Assembly (NCBI GenBank): GCA_013400115.1
Contig: VXBP01002567.1
Location: 682,001 to 746,000, forward strand
Length of the DNA: 64,000 nt
From: Rhinopomastus cyanomelas
Lineage: Eukaryota > Chordata > Aves > Bucerotiformes > Rhinopomastidae
Reading direction: 5' to 3'
Shown here: piece by piece, positions 43,974 through 55,652 of the stretch
Layout: the number at the start of each line of letters is the position of its first letter
How positions within the stretch are numbered: the stretch's first letter is position 1
The notes under the pieces: model-generated
What the model saw: only the letters and a program-made list of their open reading frames with translations
Database searches by the model: none
What the model was told of the DNA's origin: nothing
Position numbers and translations under genes: made by a program

Positions 43974-44239
43974 TGGTCGGGAACAAGTAGCACTTTACAT
44001 CATTCACACTTTTCAGCTAACAGGGATGAAGAAGTTCATTCATTCAGCATCTGAAAGAGCCTGACAGAGCCTGGCCACCCCTCTTGGACTGTCAATCCTC
44101 CCATTGTTTGTCCATGTATGGTAAAAAGAAGTTAACATGATGGCCAGCTTTCTTTTCCCATTAGCCTCTTCATTTCTTATGATCTTCCAGTATTTTCGGT
44201 TCAGGTGGACCAGCAGGCTGATGACTTGATGAGTTACCA

Positions 44240-44546
44240 AACAATCATTCAGATTGGAAAAGACCCTTGAGATCATCAAGTCCAACCAATAACCCTACTC
44301 TGCCCTGTTTACCACTAGACCAAATTCAAAGCACCACATCTAAATGATCTTTAAACACCTTCAGGGATGGTGAGTCAACTCTCTCCCTGGGCAGCCTGTT
44401 CCAACTCCTGACTCCTCTGTCAGTTAAAAATCTTTCCTGATGTCCAGCCTAACCCTCCCCTGGTGCAGCTTGAGGCTGGTCCCCCTTGTTCTTTCACTAA
44501 TGATGTGTGAGAACAGACCAGCACCCTTCTCATCCTAAGCTGCGTC
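44240..44546 (-). mobile_element. CR1 LINE fragment, type B
   Basis: AACAATCATTCAGATTGGAA, ATCATCAAGTCCAACCAATA, CCCTGGGCAGCCTGTTCCAA, and into ORF2. The octamer tail is lost. Confidence 0.86.
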
Positions 44547-45423
44547 CATATCCCCTGTGCATCTGAGGTTGCTGGAACAACAAGTTCAGGATCTGTTGTA
44601 AATGGTTTATTTTATATTCCTCTATCAGGTACCATTTTGTATGTCCAGGATCAATCTGCTGCCCAGGTAGAGTGCTGCAGAGGAAAACAAATACTCAGCT
44701 TCTGAACAGAAAGGTAGCTGTGTGAGAGATTGTGTGAGTTCACAGAGTGTTACTGCCATGAAATATCTGTGCTGCTTTACAGACTTGTGCAGATAACCAG
44801 AAAGAAATTACTCTCCCCACATGATGAGAGAGAATATACAAGATAGTTCTATATCTCTCAGACACAGGACGTTGTATCTCAACCACTGACATAGCTTTGG
44901 GGATTTCCCTTTCTGACCATAACTTCAAAGTTAAAAATAGATCAGAAAAATGCCCTTTTCAAATGAAATCTATTTTGTGAGTTGAGGGAAAGCGAAGCCA
45001 CTGAAAAATCCCAGATCATTCTGCCAAAGCTATGAATTACAAATAACAGACACGCTGGCTTAGGAAAATCCTGATTTGCCAAATGCTCCCCGTGATCATC
45101 TTTGTGATGTTTCTCGCAGGTGTCAAGCTGCGGTGAGCTTAGCAGACACCGCTGATTTTCTTCGACAGGCTAATACCTTTCCTGAGAGACATCTTTACTC
45201 AAGAGACAGCTGGAAGCAAACGTGTCCTCTGTCTTCTCTGTCATAACTCATCTTCCTAGGAAGGACTTCATGCTAGGAGGACTTTCTTGCTCAAGACAAG
45301 AATAAGCACCATGAAGTGCTAAGGTTTTTGAGCTTCTTCAAGATCCTGGCTTGTAGCATGCAGGAGTCTTCTTCTGAGGGAATATCTGCATCTTCTTCCT
45401 GAATGCAAAGTGTCTCCTTGGTC
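44547..45423. other. Unique sequence
   Basis: 45050-45200 is transposon-free and dense in non-repetitive motifs. No gene recognised. Confidence 0.35.
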
Positions 45424-45515
45424 TTGTGACTCGGTCTAGGGGATCCTGCTGTGGCAGGGGGATTGGACTAGATGATCTTTGGAGGTCCCTTGCAATCCCT
45501 AATGTTCTGTGATTC
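45424..45515 (+). mobile_element. CR1 tail fragment, type A
   Basis: TGTGACTCGGTCTAGGGGAT to AATGTTCTGTGATTCC. Confidence 0.92.
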
Positions 45516-45801
45516 CTTATCTCAAGCTACTTGTTGACAGTACTGAGGTGCTGAAGGGGACATGAAGGGTTCCTTCCAGGTGCTTGAAAGGGACAAGCCA
45601 GATCACAACTCTGGACTTTGGAAAGGCTAACTCTGATCTCTTCAAAAACTGCTTGAAGAAATCCCATGGGCTAGGAGAGTCCCTGATTCTTTGTTCCTTA
45701 TTTCAGAAAGACCCCTTAGGCCTCCTCCCTGTCTTCTGCAATATGTGACTATCTCATACATCAAACTTTGTTCATTCACGTTTGACTGAGAAGGTTGTTT
45801 A

Positions 45802-46119
45802 TCACAGAATCACAGAACATTAGGGATTGGAAGAGACCTCGAAAGATCATCTAGTCCAATCCCCCCACCGCAGCAGGATGACCTAGACCAAGTCACACAA
45901 GAACATGTTCAGGTGGATTTTACATGTCTCCAGAGAGGGACACTCCACAACAATCTTGGGCAGCCTGTTCCAGTGCTCCATCACCCTCACAGAGAAGAAG
46001 TTCCTTCTCATATTGATGTCCAACCTCCTGTGTTCCAACTGACACCCATTGCCCCTCGTCTTCTCATTAGATGAAACTAAGCAGAGCCTGGCTCCATCCT
46101 TTCAACACCTACCTTCGTA
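45802..46119 (-). mobile_element. CR1 LINE fragment, type A, about 320 bp
   Basis: ATCACAGAATCACAGAACAT to CATCCTTTCAACACCTACCT. One base change gives CACTCCACAACAATCTTGGG. Confidence 0.93.
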
Positions 46120-47367
46120 TATTTTTAAGCAAGAAGCTGGGGTTCTGCAGGCGAAAAGCAGCTTTCAGCTCTACCTATTTTTACATATGTACCTGAAGGT
46201 CTTTCAAGATCCCATCTTTCTACAAGTTCTGAGCTCAGTCCTGCTGTTTGTGTCTCTATTTTCTCCTAATACAGGTTTCTTTTGCTCAAGCTTTCTGCTC
46301 TTGGAAATGCTGATGGATGTAGTTACCTGGCTTACACATCCCCTCTCCTCTTCACTACACTCTCCTGCAGGGACTGCTGAGGCAAGCAATTTCAGAACGG
46401 GACCCTCTACAAGAAGAATCCTTGCACTTAAAAATCCCCTTGTTAACAACATTCAAAATACGCTCCATTAATCAAAAACACATTGTGAAAAATACTCCCA
46501 GTGCTTCTTGTGCTAATTCCAATAAAGAATAAACTTTCCTGACAATATCCAAGTCGAGCGAGTTTTCAGTAAAAAATATACAGGAAAGGAAAGAAAACCT
46601 ATAGCTTTTAAGTAATTTAATCAAAAGGCTGCATTTACAACTTGCCAAGTATATTTTGGGAATTGTGTTAAACTAATGAATTCTGAGGAGTGACACCATT
46701 TAGATTCAACATGATAATAAGCACAGAGACATCCCTTGTTGATCTCAATTTCTTCCCACTGGGAGCCTTATTAAGCCTGAAAGTGAGTCTTGGAAAGTTT
46801 TTGCTAGGAGTGGACTGCGAAGACAAAAGGAACATGACGGCATTAGAGGTGGAAACAGGCAAAATATTGGTGATAAGCAAGAAGCTGGGAAATCTTGAAA
46901 GGACAAAGTTCCTTTTGAAGGCAAATCAGAGGAATTTTTAGCATTATAATAGTTTGTTTCATGTTCTTGTTCAGTCAGTCTAATAAACAGAGGGATTCTA
47001 TAGCTTTAGTGACCAGCTGTATGGTTCAACGGAGAGCTCTCGAGCACAGTGCTGTTGTGGTCAAGTCACAACCCATTGTGTGTCATTTGCACCATGTTCT
47101 CACTGGAGAAAAGCTCAAGAAAGGGGAAACCATTCAAAAGGAAAAAGAAAAGTAAGTCAAAGAAGAAGAGCTCGATAAGTTCATGTAAATTCTGCAAGTA
47201 GGGTGAAAAAAGAAGATAGATTTCTGTGTAAGAAAAAGTTCACGATAAATAATCCAACTTGCTGACTAGTTACTGCAAGTCCTGTCCTAGTTAGCCAGGC
47301 TGCTGAATGTCAAGTTAATGAAGCCTGCTGCTCTGACAGAGGAGAATGATTTCACTAGACTTACAAA
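46120..47367. other. Unique sequence
   Basis: AT-rich in 46440-46680. An 83-codon + frame at 46690-46941 has a fair amino-acid mix but no known domain. Not called a gene. Confidence 0.35.
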
Positions 47368-47475
47368 TCACAGAATCACAGAACATTAGGGATTGGAAGA
47401 GACCTCGAAAGGTCATCCAGTCCAATCCCCCTGCCAGAGCAGGATCACCTAGACCAAGTTGCACAAGAACATACA
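47368..47475 (-). mobile_element. CR1 tail fragment, type A
   Basis: AATCACAGAATCACAGAACA to AGTTGCACAAGAACATAC. Confidence 0.92.
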
Positions 47476-48299
47476 TCGTTTTATCTATATTTTAAACCTC
47501 ATTATATGCAGTTAATAAAAGTGAAAAAGCACATCGTTAGTGTGGTGTGGGAGTGCTCCCAGTAATTCAACTGGTTTTCCTTATGGTTAAAGTTAAGCAA
47601 ATTCTTCTAATGACTTGCTGAGTCTTTGCTCCTTGGACTAGAAGGAATTTTTGCATGTGCACTGCTCAGTCAAGAAATGATAAAAGAAAAAACCCCAGAA
47701 ATTAGGAAGAGCTTGACCTGAGTGTCTGCTTAATGCTCATAATAATAACCCTTTGGTCATCAAAGAGATTTGAAACCTGGCAGGGTGTAAATTTCTCAGG
47801 GGCCATTGTACGTGTGATCCACGGTGCTGTCTCATCACTTCATCAAGCACTCTGCTGCCGCTGGGATGTGTCAAGTTGCCCAAGGAAAATTATGCTTTTC
47901 ATGTGTCCATAAGATGAGAGTTCAGGGGGGGTTTTTAATCATGGCAAGTACTCAAAAAAAAAGAAGAAATATTTTCCATCTCCAAATGGAAAGGAAGGAA
48001 GCTCCAAATGAAAAGCTAAGGAAGAAAAAATCCTCTTCCTTTCTCATTAAATAAAAATGATCAGAAACAAAAGCAGACTTCTGTGGAAAGAGCAGAAGAG
48101 GGAGAAGCACAACCCCAAATCAGGTGAAGAGTAATGACAAGTTAGACACGAGAAAGCTGAAATGGCTTCTGCTTTTAAGGAAAGCAAGGCTCAGGAAAGC
48201 AGTGAGGTTACTTCTTTTACTGATCCAATCTGACTGTAACCCCAAGCAAGAGGCAGCTCAGAGATGTCAGAGGATGAGAGGAAATGGCCTCACATTGCA
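47476..48299. other. Unique sequence, A-rich on +
   Basis: A-rich stretches around 47950-48130. Two short + frames rich in lysine come from this composition. Confidence 0.35.
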
Positions 48300-48556
48300 T
48301 CAGGGACGTTTAGACTGGATAAGATATTGGGAAGAAGTTCTTTACTGAGAGAGTGGTTGGGCACTGGAACAAGTGGAATCATCATCCCTGGAGGTGTTTA
48401 ACAGAGCAGCTAAAGAACTTGAGGCCATGGTCTAGGGGTTAGGGAGATGTTGGGATGAGGTTGGACTTGATAATCCTGGAGGCCCATCATGATTCCATGA
48501 TTCTGTGATTCCAGCCATCATGATTCTATGATTCACAATCCTATAATTCTATATCA
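48300..48556 (+). mobile_element. Old CR1 3' end
   Basis: GGAAGAAGTTCTTTACTGAG, GATGAGGTTGGACTTGATAA, and a long degenerate tail of octamers (GATTCCATGATTCTGTGATT then CATGATTCTATGATTC). Confidence 0.85.
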
Positions 48557-48937
48557 TTGTTTGACCTGGCAAGCCCAGTTGAGCAAACTCTCAGAGCAAG
48601 TGCTTGTGAGCATGCTGAATGCTTAGCATGAGCTTCCAATGCTTTGCTGAGCTTGAGGATTTTGACTACTTTAAGTGGTGTTTGTTTAGAGATGGATATT
48701 GTGATATTTATTTACTGTTAGAAAGAGGTTTGCACCAGTAAAGTGTGATCATAGCTGTGTGCATGTTAAACTGGTCCTTACTGCTGTACATGCTGCTGGC
48801 AATGCATTCTGCTTTTCATTTAAATAGGAACAATATTTCATGTGTTGTTTTTGTCTTCAGCTAGACTTCACCTTAAACTCCTGGATTAGGGAGCCTGTCT
48901 CTTGTATCTGCAGTTATTTGCATGTTAAAAGCATCTG
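48557..48937. other. Unique sequence
   Basis: Nothing recognised. Confidence 0.35.
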
Positions 48938-49063
48938 GAACTGGATGATCCTGTGGTCCCTTCTAATCCTGACTTGGTCTAGGTGATCCTGCTGTGGCAG
49001 AGGGATTGGACTAGATGATCTTTCGAGGACCCTTCCCATCCCTAATGATTCTATGATTCTATT
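48938..49063 (+). mobile_element. CR1 tail, type A, with a partial extra copy
   Basis: A first tail scrap CTGGATGATCCTGTGGTCCC then CTTCTAATCCT, followed at about 48974 by a complete one (GACTTGGTCTAGGTGATCCT to AATGATTCTATGATTCT). Confidence 0.88.
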
Positions 49064-49390
49064 TAGAATTTGTTCATCTTCATACAAGCTCTACTCTGCT
49101 GGAATCACTGGAGTTCTACTTGGTACTGTTGGTGGGAGAATTATGGTAGAGCTTGGTGTTCCAGGAAATCTCCTCCACAAGTGCAAATAACTCAGCAGCT
49201 ACCTTGGAGTGACAAAACATATTTACTCTTGTTAAGTTAATGTCAGTTTTGTTGTTGACTGAATCCAGGACTAAATGTTTGCATTTTTAGAGAGCTCAGC
49301 TTTAGCTCTTGTTCTCAGTGTGCAGGGAGAGTCTCTTCAGTGTAAAATGTGCAACCTTGGTGTGTGTCACATCATTTTAATCTGCTGAGA

Positions 49391-49681
49391 ATCACAGACT
49401 CGCAGAACATCAGGGATTGGGAGGGACCCCAAAAGATCATCGAGTCCAATCCCCCTGCCACAGCAGGATCCCCTAGATCCAGTCATTAGGGATTGGGAGG
49501 GACCCCAAAAGATCATCGAGTCCAATCCCCCTGCCACAGCAGGATCCCCTAGATCCAGTCATTAGGGATTGGGAGGGACCCCAAAAGATCATCGAGTCCA
49601 ATCCCCCTGCCACAGCAGGATCCCCTAGATCCAGTCACACAGGAACATATCCAGGCGGGTTTGAAATGTCTCCAGAGAAGG
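49391..49681 (-). mobile_element. CR1 3' end with 3'UTR tripled (76 bp x 3)
   Basis: Antisense tail AATCACAGACTCGCAGAACA, then units from 49409, 49485 and 49561, then ORF2 end to CCAGAGAAGG. Units 2 and 3 are identical; unit 1 differs at one base. The unit join is CCAGTC|ATTAGGG. Confidence 0.96.
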
Positions 49682-49997
49682 TGAGACAGGGTGTGATGCA
49701 GCCTGTGGCTTGAGAACCTGTCTCTTAAGGTCAAATGAGAGGTCACTTGTCCAACTGCTCGTTGAAAAATCGCTACAGCTGGGCAAATATTGCAAAAAGC
49801 ATTTATCTAAGAGAGGCCACGTTTTGCTTCAGCGACACTTGCTTTCTGCAAACATTAGTGTAAGCAACCTTTTGTTTGCACAGTAGAACAAGGTATTGCA
49901 AAGACCATGTTCACTCGGCTGTTCTGAAAGGTCCTGCAAAGGTCTGCACTGCCAAGACCACATATGGACTAACAGAATAAAAAACATTTGATTTTCA
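49682..49997. other. Unique sequence
   Basis: Nothing recognised. Confidence 0.35.
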
Positions 49998-50702
49998 TAG
50001 ACTCATAGAATCATTCAGGTTGGAAAACACCCTTAGGACCAAGTCCAATCAACCCTACTGAACAAGTTCATCCCTAAACCAGATCCCCCAATGCTACATC
50101 TAAGCGTCTTTTAAACTCATCCAGGGATGGGGACTCAACCACCCTGGGCAGCCCATCCCAGTGCCTGACCACTCTCTCTACGAAGAATTTCTTCCTGATG
50201 TTCAGTCTAAGCCTCCCCTGTTGAAGCTTGAGCCCTTCCCTCTAGTTCTGTTGCTAATGACCTCTGAGAAGAGATCAGCGCTAACATCTCTACAGTGTCC
50301 TTTGATAGTTGTAGAGGACAATGAGGTTTCCCCAAACCTCCTCCTCCTCAAATACACAGCCCCAACTCTCTCCATCTCTGCTCATAGATTTATTCTCCAG
50401 GCCTTTCCCCAGTTTCACTGCCCTCCTCTGCAATTCCTTCAGCACCCCAATATCTCCCTCATACTGAGGTGCCCAAAACTGCACCCCGTACTCAAGGTGC
50501 AGCCTCCCCAGTGCTGAGCACAGGGGGACAATCAGCTCCCTACACCTGCTGAACACACAGTCTCTAATCCAGTCCAGGATGCTATCGGCCTTCTTGGCCA
50601 CCTGGGCACCCTGTTGGCTCATATTCAGCTGCCTGTCAATTAGAACCCCCAGGTCCTTTCCTGACAGACTGCTGTCCTGCCAGCCTGACCCAAGTGTGGT
50701 CA
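49998..50702 (-). mobile_element. CR1 LINE fragment, type B, about 705 bp (longest)
   Basis: TCATAGACTCATAGAATCAT, CATTCAGGTTGGAAAACACC, through 3'UTR and a long ORF2 piece to CCTGCCAGCCTGACCCAAGT. 5'-truncated in the reverse-transcriptase domain. Confidence 0.95.
50290..50702 (-). pseudogene. CR1 ORF2 remnant, about 137 codons
   Basis: Minus frame with the conserved CR1 reverse-transcriptase tail: KDLGVLIDRQLNMSQQGAQV, then AKKADSILDWIRDCVFSRC, then EYGVQFWAPQYEGDIGVL and LQRRAVKLGKGLE, then LIVLYNY before an early stop at about 50290. The DxN/H catalytic and palm motifs lie upstream and are absent. Between LGKGLENKS and WGNLIVLYNY the sequence diverges, with GESWGCVFEEEE probably frameshift-free but mutated. 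Degenerate. Confidence 0.87.
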
Positions 50703-51205
50703 AATTTCCTTGACCATCAGAAATGGAAAAGACAATCTCAGTCTATCACAGGATACGTCATAGAGTTATGACAACTAATAACTAGATTTAATATCTTTAT
50801 GCTTTCTGATCTCTGTAAAAAGGAGATAATATTCCCTTAATGTGCTAGGGTTGAATGCAGGGAAGAAATAATTTACAGCATTTCAGTCCTCAGCATTTGA
50901 ACTGGCAAGGGCTACGTAATAGGTAGGCAGACTCAAATGTTGATCAGTTAATGGACACATCAATTAATGGATAAGTTGTTCATAGAATAGAAGAGAGTGA
51001 ACATAAAAAAGTCCTGGGCACTGATAGATTGCAGTGCTGGTGTCCAGAAGAGCAGACAAGCCCCACTCACTGTAGAACACTCATAATAAGGGTAAGATGA
51101 CCAGCTTCATCCTACCCTTAGAAATTTTTATCCCACTCTACCCGGGGGGGATTTCTCTGCTGTCACCTCACATCCTGTTTGTAATCTCCATTTTGCATAA
51201 AAGAA
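50703..51205. other. Unique sequence
   Basis: Nothing recognised. Confidence 0.35.
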
Positions 51206-51340
51206 ACAATCACAGAACCTTAGGGATTGGAAGGGACCTTGAAAGATCATCCAGTCCAATCCCCTCGCCACAGTAGCATCACCTATTTCAAGTCACACAG
51301 AAATATATCCAGGGGAGACTTAAACGTCTCCAGTGAAGGC
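51206..51340 (-). mobile_element. CR1 3' end, type A
   Basis: AAACAATCACAGAACCTTAG to CGTCTCCAGTGAAGG. A mutation at the stop region reads CACCTATTTCAAGTC. Confidence 0.9.
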
Positions 51341-52901
51341 TGTTCTTTCCCTAATTTTGCATTTTGAGCTACTCTTGTGTTTTCTACCATTTGCTCTGTG
51401 GAGAGATGAGTGTCCATTAACCTGCTGATCTTTAACTCTGCTTCCACACGCGTCGTCTCCCTCCGACACCACACAGGCTTCATTCCCCATCCCCCTCTCT
51501 CTGGTGGGTCACTGGTGCATGAACGAGCCCCCACCTCTGCTCCCTGCAGAACTCCCACTTCTCACCTCTAACCGTTACCCCATCTGTATCCATTTAGCAG
51601 CACTTTCCAACTTGTCTAACCCCAGTTACCAAGTCATTCTTTTTTTGGAGCCAATTGAGGATTTCACTATCAGTGCCAGTCTTAGCAACCCCAAGTCCTT
51701 TATGCAGTAAAAAAACAACGAAAAGAAGCCTTGTGGAAGTCCAAGTCAATTACATCTGCTGCTTCAGCCCTGTCAGCTCTCATCGCCAGCTCCACTCCAA
51801 GGAGTTAATCATATTTGCTGAGGATGACCTACTCTTTGTAAATGGATTCTACTGACTACCCTTGCTTAGCTTGCCATTGCAAGAGCCTGTGTGGCATCTA
51901 TAATCTTCCCTAATACTGGGGGACACAGTATAATAATTCCCTCCTGTTGTCGTTCCTCCAGCCAACTGCCCCATCGTACCACTGCTTCTGTCACCAATGG
52001 GAACCTGACAGGGATTTTTCCCCTGAAGGCCTCTAGCAACATGACAGTCTCTGTAATAGGCACAAACACACAGAGCGAGTGACGGCTGACGAGCTGCTTG
52101 ACTCCAGAGAGAGGGAGGGGAGAGGTTCTGCAGGCGCTCAGGGTGAATGAGAAGATGCTCAGTCATGTCCCTGCCGCAGGTCAGGAGCAGAGCTGGGAAC
52201 AGAGCTGCGTTTTTGGATGTCCTTGGGCCCTGCTCTGGCACTGACTATTTTTATCTGGGAAGCAGCCCCAGCAGACCCTTTGCAGAGCTCTCCTCACGTA
52301 CACGAGCGAAAGGTACGTGTTTATCGTTTGGGTATTTCTGTTAACAAAGGCTAATCAAGCAGCAGATTGGAAAAGCAGACCTGACACGTGTGATGAATGT
52401 ACGATGGGGCAGAGGGTGATTGTATGTAATGAAATATGTCAGTTCAAGTCATAATAAAAACAAGGAACTGAAGACCTGACAGGGACGGTGGAATCCATCT
52501 CGGCTAGCATGAGCTGTCTGTGCTAGTGCCCACAGGCTGGGCTGTGCCTGGCGTCAGGGGAAGGAGACACGTGTCCCCACAGGATGACCCACCACCCAAC
52601 ACAGGCACTGAGCATAAGGTGACCTGTCCTCCAAACGGGCTTGTGTTTCTCCTCTGATGAAGAGGCAGCTTTGCTAGATAATGTTAGGACAGAGCCTTTT
52701 CCAATAGTGGAGCACGATGCAGTCAAATGCTTCTCTGGCATTTCTAAGAACAGTTTCTAAGTACCCTTTCTCCTCTCTGCCCTGTAGCACCATGCAGGAC
52801 ATGAACTGATCCCCCAGGCTCCTCAAGAGTAGCAGAAAGCTGTGCCTATGGATTATGATAACAGCATCAGAGAAGCTCCTAGACTGAGCCTTGTATTCAT
52901 A
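51341..52901. other. Unique sequence with a likely old LINE scrap
   Basis: 51715-51865 (GCCTTGTGGAAGTCCAAGTC .. CTTTGTAAATGGATTCTACT) resembles antisense non-LTR reverse-transcriptase sequence of the CR1/L3 kind. Frames of up to 130 codons elsewhere have no domain. Confidence 0.35.
51715..51865 (-). mobile_element. Possible old CR1/L3-like ORF2 remnant
   Basis: Short phrases AAGCCTTGTGGAAGTCCAAG and GATGACCTACTCTTTGTAAA recall the antisense of CR1-clade ORF2, with TTTGTAAATCCATGCTGACT the usual form. Highly eroded. Confidence 0.35.
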
Positions 52902-52962
52902 CAAGGTTGGACTGGATGATCTTTAAGGTCTTTTCCAACCTTATCATTACTGTGATACTCTC
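52902..52962 (+). mobile_element. CR1 tail fragment, old
   Basis: AAGGTTGGACTGGATGATCT to CTTATCATTACTGTGATACT. Confidence 0.75.
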
Positions 52963-53249
52963 AGGTTACCTGTAGACCCAGACTGTGGACTGAGAACATG
53001 GCCTTAAGGAGCAGGGAATCCCAGTCACTACAAACCTACAGCATCCAGCAAACCCCACAACCAACCCACACCACAACTCTAACAATTAGCATCTCTTAAG
53101 TATAACTGAATGCCTGCAGTTTGGAACATCACATTGAAAAGAGGTTATTTGCCAGGTAGAGGAGTTTTTTCAGACAATGATCTAAAAGATGATGGCAGTT
53201 GGTTACTATCTACGGCTGGATTTTAGAACTCCAGTCAAACCCACACTGT

Positions 53250-53425
53250 AGTATCACAGAATCATTCAGGTTCAAAAAGATCCTTGGAATCATCGAGTCC
53301 AACCCTAAATCCTAATCTACAAGTTCACCCCTAGACTAGATCCCCCAACAGTATATCTAAGCATCTTTTAAACTTATCCAGGGATGGTGACTCAACCACT
53401 ACCCTGGGCAGCCCAATCCAGAGCA
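53250..53425 (-). mobile_element. CR1 3' end, type B
   Basis: AGTATCACAGAATCATTCAG, GGAATCATCGAGTCCAACCC and CCTGGGCAGCCCAATCCAGA. Confidence 0.88.
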
Positions 53426-53711
53426 ATCAGTAGTAACAGTAGCATGAAGAGCCTTGGACATGAAGGAAAACTGAGTTTAAACCAAGAAAAAGATGTATTT
53501 TAAATATCATTCCTAAACATAATGCCTGCAGAAATGGTTTGCACATCTTTGTCCTCAGTGGGAAGGTTCTTTATATCAGAGCAGTCATTCTGAGTCACTT
53601 CTGGCTAGTTAACCATGAAATGGTCTTTAACATGTGCAGATATTTCAAGTACCCTATTAGTGTCACCAGAACAACTTCTCTTGTGTATCTGGACCCAAAT
53701 CTAACTGTTGC

Positions 53712-53803
53712 ACGAGGTGATGTCTAGCGGGCAGGGTGGAGTTGGTCTGATGGTTGGACTTGATGATGTTGTGGTTCTCTTCCAAACTTAATGATCCAAT
53801 GAG
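53712..53803 (+). mobile_element. Old CR1 tail fragment
   Basis: CTGATGGTTGGACTTGATGA then TTCTCTTCCAAACTTAATGA. The octamers are eroded (TCCAATGA). Confidence 0.65.
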
Positions 53804-53973
53804 CAGCATAACAATTTGATTCTCATTGTAACTGAAGAGAAGTTCACTGTAATTGGATCAGATTCAAATAAGAAGTACTCCAGTTTTATTCAAAATGGTA
53901 TTGAACTACTGTTCTGTGTTAACTAAGAACCCGAGGCTCCCCCAGGTGATGTGAAATTTGGGCTTCACAGCTT

Positions 53974-54138
53974 CTCTCTATTTATAGGTCTATATCTATT
54001 TATAGAAATAGATTAATATCTAAAAATAGATATATATCTATTTATAAATTTTATATTATTATCTATTTATAAATAGATACATATATCTATAGAGATAGAC
54101 AGATAGATATGTAAATAGATATATCTCTATTTATAGAC
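53974..54138. repeat. AT-rich TATCTATTTATA repeat, self-complementary
   Basis: Alternating CTATTTATA and its complement TATAAATAG over about 160 bp (e.g. CTATTTATAAATAGATAC at 54064). Begins CTCTATTTATAGG and ends CTCTATTTATAGACC. Confidence 0.9.
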
Positions 54139-54140
54139 CG

Positions 54141-54207
54141 AATGTGCTGTGGCATGGGGAAATGATCTTTCGAGGTCACTGCCAATCCCTAAAGTTCTGT
54201 GATTTAC
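54141..54207 (+). mobile_element. CR1 tail fragment, type A
   Basis: GTGCTGTGGCATGGGGAAAT to CTAAAGTTCTGTGATTT, with part of the 3'UTR deleted; abuts the AT-rich repeat. Confidence 0.82.
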
Positions 54208-55605
54208 ACAAATGTGGAGGCTAGCCACGAAAAAGTTTGTGTTGGTTTTCAGAAGTGCTCAGCAACTTCTCCTCTTCCTCACTCTCAGTAAGTGACTTTT
54301 AATTAAAACTTCTTTCTTTTTCCTCCTAATTTCTCCATGACATGAAGCCATATGAAGTGTGTGTTGCTGTCCTTATGTTTCCACAGCAGACTGTTATTGT
54401 AAGGGAAGCTTCCACGAGGAGCAGGGACCATGCACTGCATTAGCATCTGAGCAGACAGTGTAAAAAATCAGATCTGATTCTGCCTGTGGAAGATAAATGA
54501 GCCAGAATCCCCAATGCCCAAGATTTGGTCATCTCTTTATGAGTTCTGAAGTACCTATTAGCAGCTTTGATGAGTGCTAGGGGAGATGAAGTCTACCTTG
54601 AACAATGTTAGAAAGCTGAATCAAATCACTGGAAATCTCCCAGAGGGAGAAACAGCCTGAACTGGTTATAGATGCTGTAACCTTTTCCTCTATTGCCTAT
54701 AAGTTTTATATGAACACTCCGATGGGGGAGGGGACAGCAAGCTTCTTTTTCCAGCAAAATCTCCCAAGAATTTACTCATATCTAGAATAGTCACTCCTCT
54801 AGCTATTTTATGTGTGTACTTAGTTTTGCTGAAGGCTTTATCCCTGCTCTGTGTCTTTTCTCCCACAAAGAGATGCCACCTGCTAGGATGAAACAGATGA
54901 ACATGAACTTTCCACTTGGCTCTGCCAAGGCCTGTTCAAGGTGGCCCTGGGGAAATGCTTCAGGACAGCAGTGTTTCCCAGATCAAGGAATCGTGGTCTA
55001 GCATGTGGGTTGTCAGACACAGAAGAGTATGGATACACAGCTAAAACAGGGTTAATGTGATGCAGCAAGTCACTGTGTGTGTCAGTGCAGCCACAGCAGC
55101 TGCTTTTGCATTTGTTGTCAGTGAAGCAAGAGCACTTAAAATCCTTCAAGCTTTCAGCTGGTACCTGCTTATTCCTAGATAGAAATGGGCTTGTCTTCAC
55201 TGACAATGGACCCTGAAGCTGTTTTCATGACTGTGCCCCAAACTTCTCTGTGTCAGACGTTTTAGAGCTGGAGTCCAGCAGTCTAATGAAGTTTTGATAG
55301 GGTTTTGTATCTGTGTTTGGGATCAGCAGCCAATACCAGACCTCCCAGACATTTCTGCCAGTCGTTGGTATTGATGGCTGGGGCACAGACAGGACAACAC
55401 AGAGACAGTCCTCTCACTCCTTACCTTGGGCTGCATATGGGGCTTGGTAAGGCTGACACCTCTCCAGCATCTGGTGCTGGGAGAGACCTTGCTTAGACTG
55501 CTCATCATTCCATCACAGCACTGGGAGGCTCTGAGGAGTAACAGTGTCCCTCAGGCTCAAGGCTATAGCTAGTATGGGAGAGAGGCAGAACTCCTACATC
55601 CAGAC
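54208..55605. other. Unique sequence
   Basis: A 107-codon cysteine/serine-rich minus frame (54883-55206) has no recognised domain. Nothing else seen. Confidence 0.35.
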
Positions 55606-55652
55606 TTTATCATCCTGGAGGTCTCTTTCAACCTTAACGATTCCATGATCCT
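55606..55652 (+). mobile_element. Old CR1 tail scrap
   Basis: TTATCATCCTGGAGGTCTCT then CAACCTTAACGATTCCATGA. Confidence 0.62.

Noticed and set aside
46690..46941. 83-codon + frame with a balanced composition
   Set aside because: Cannot be told apart from chance without conservation or transcript data.
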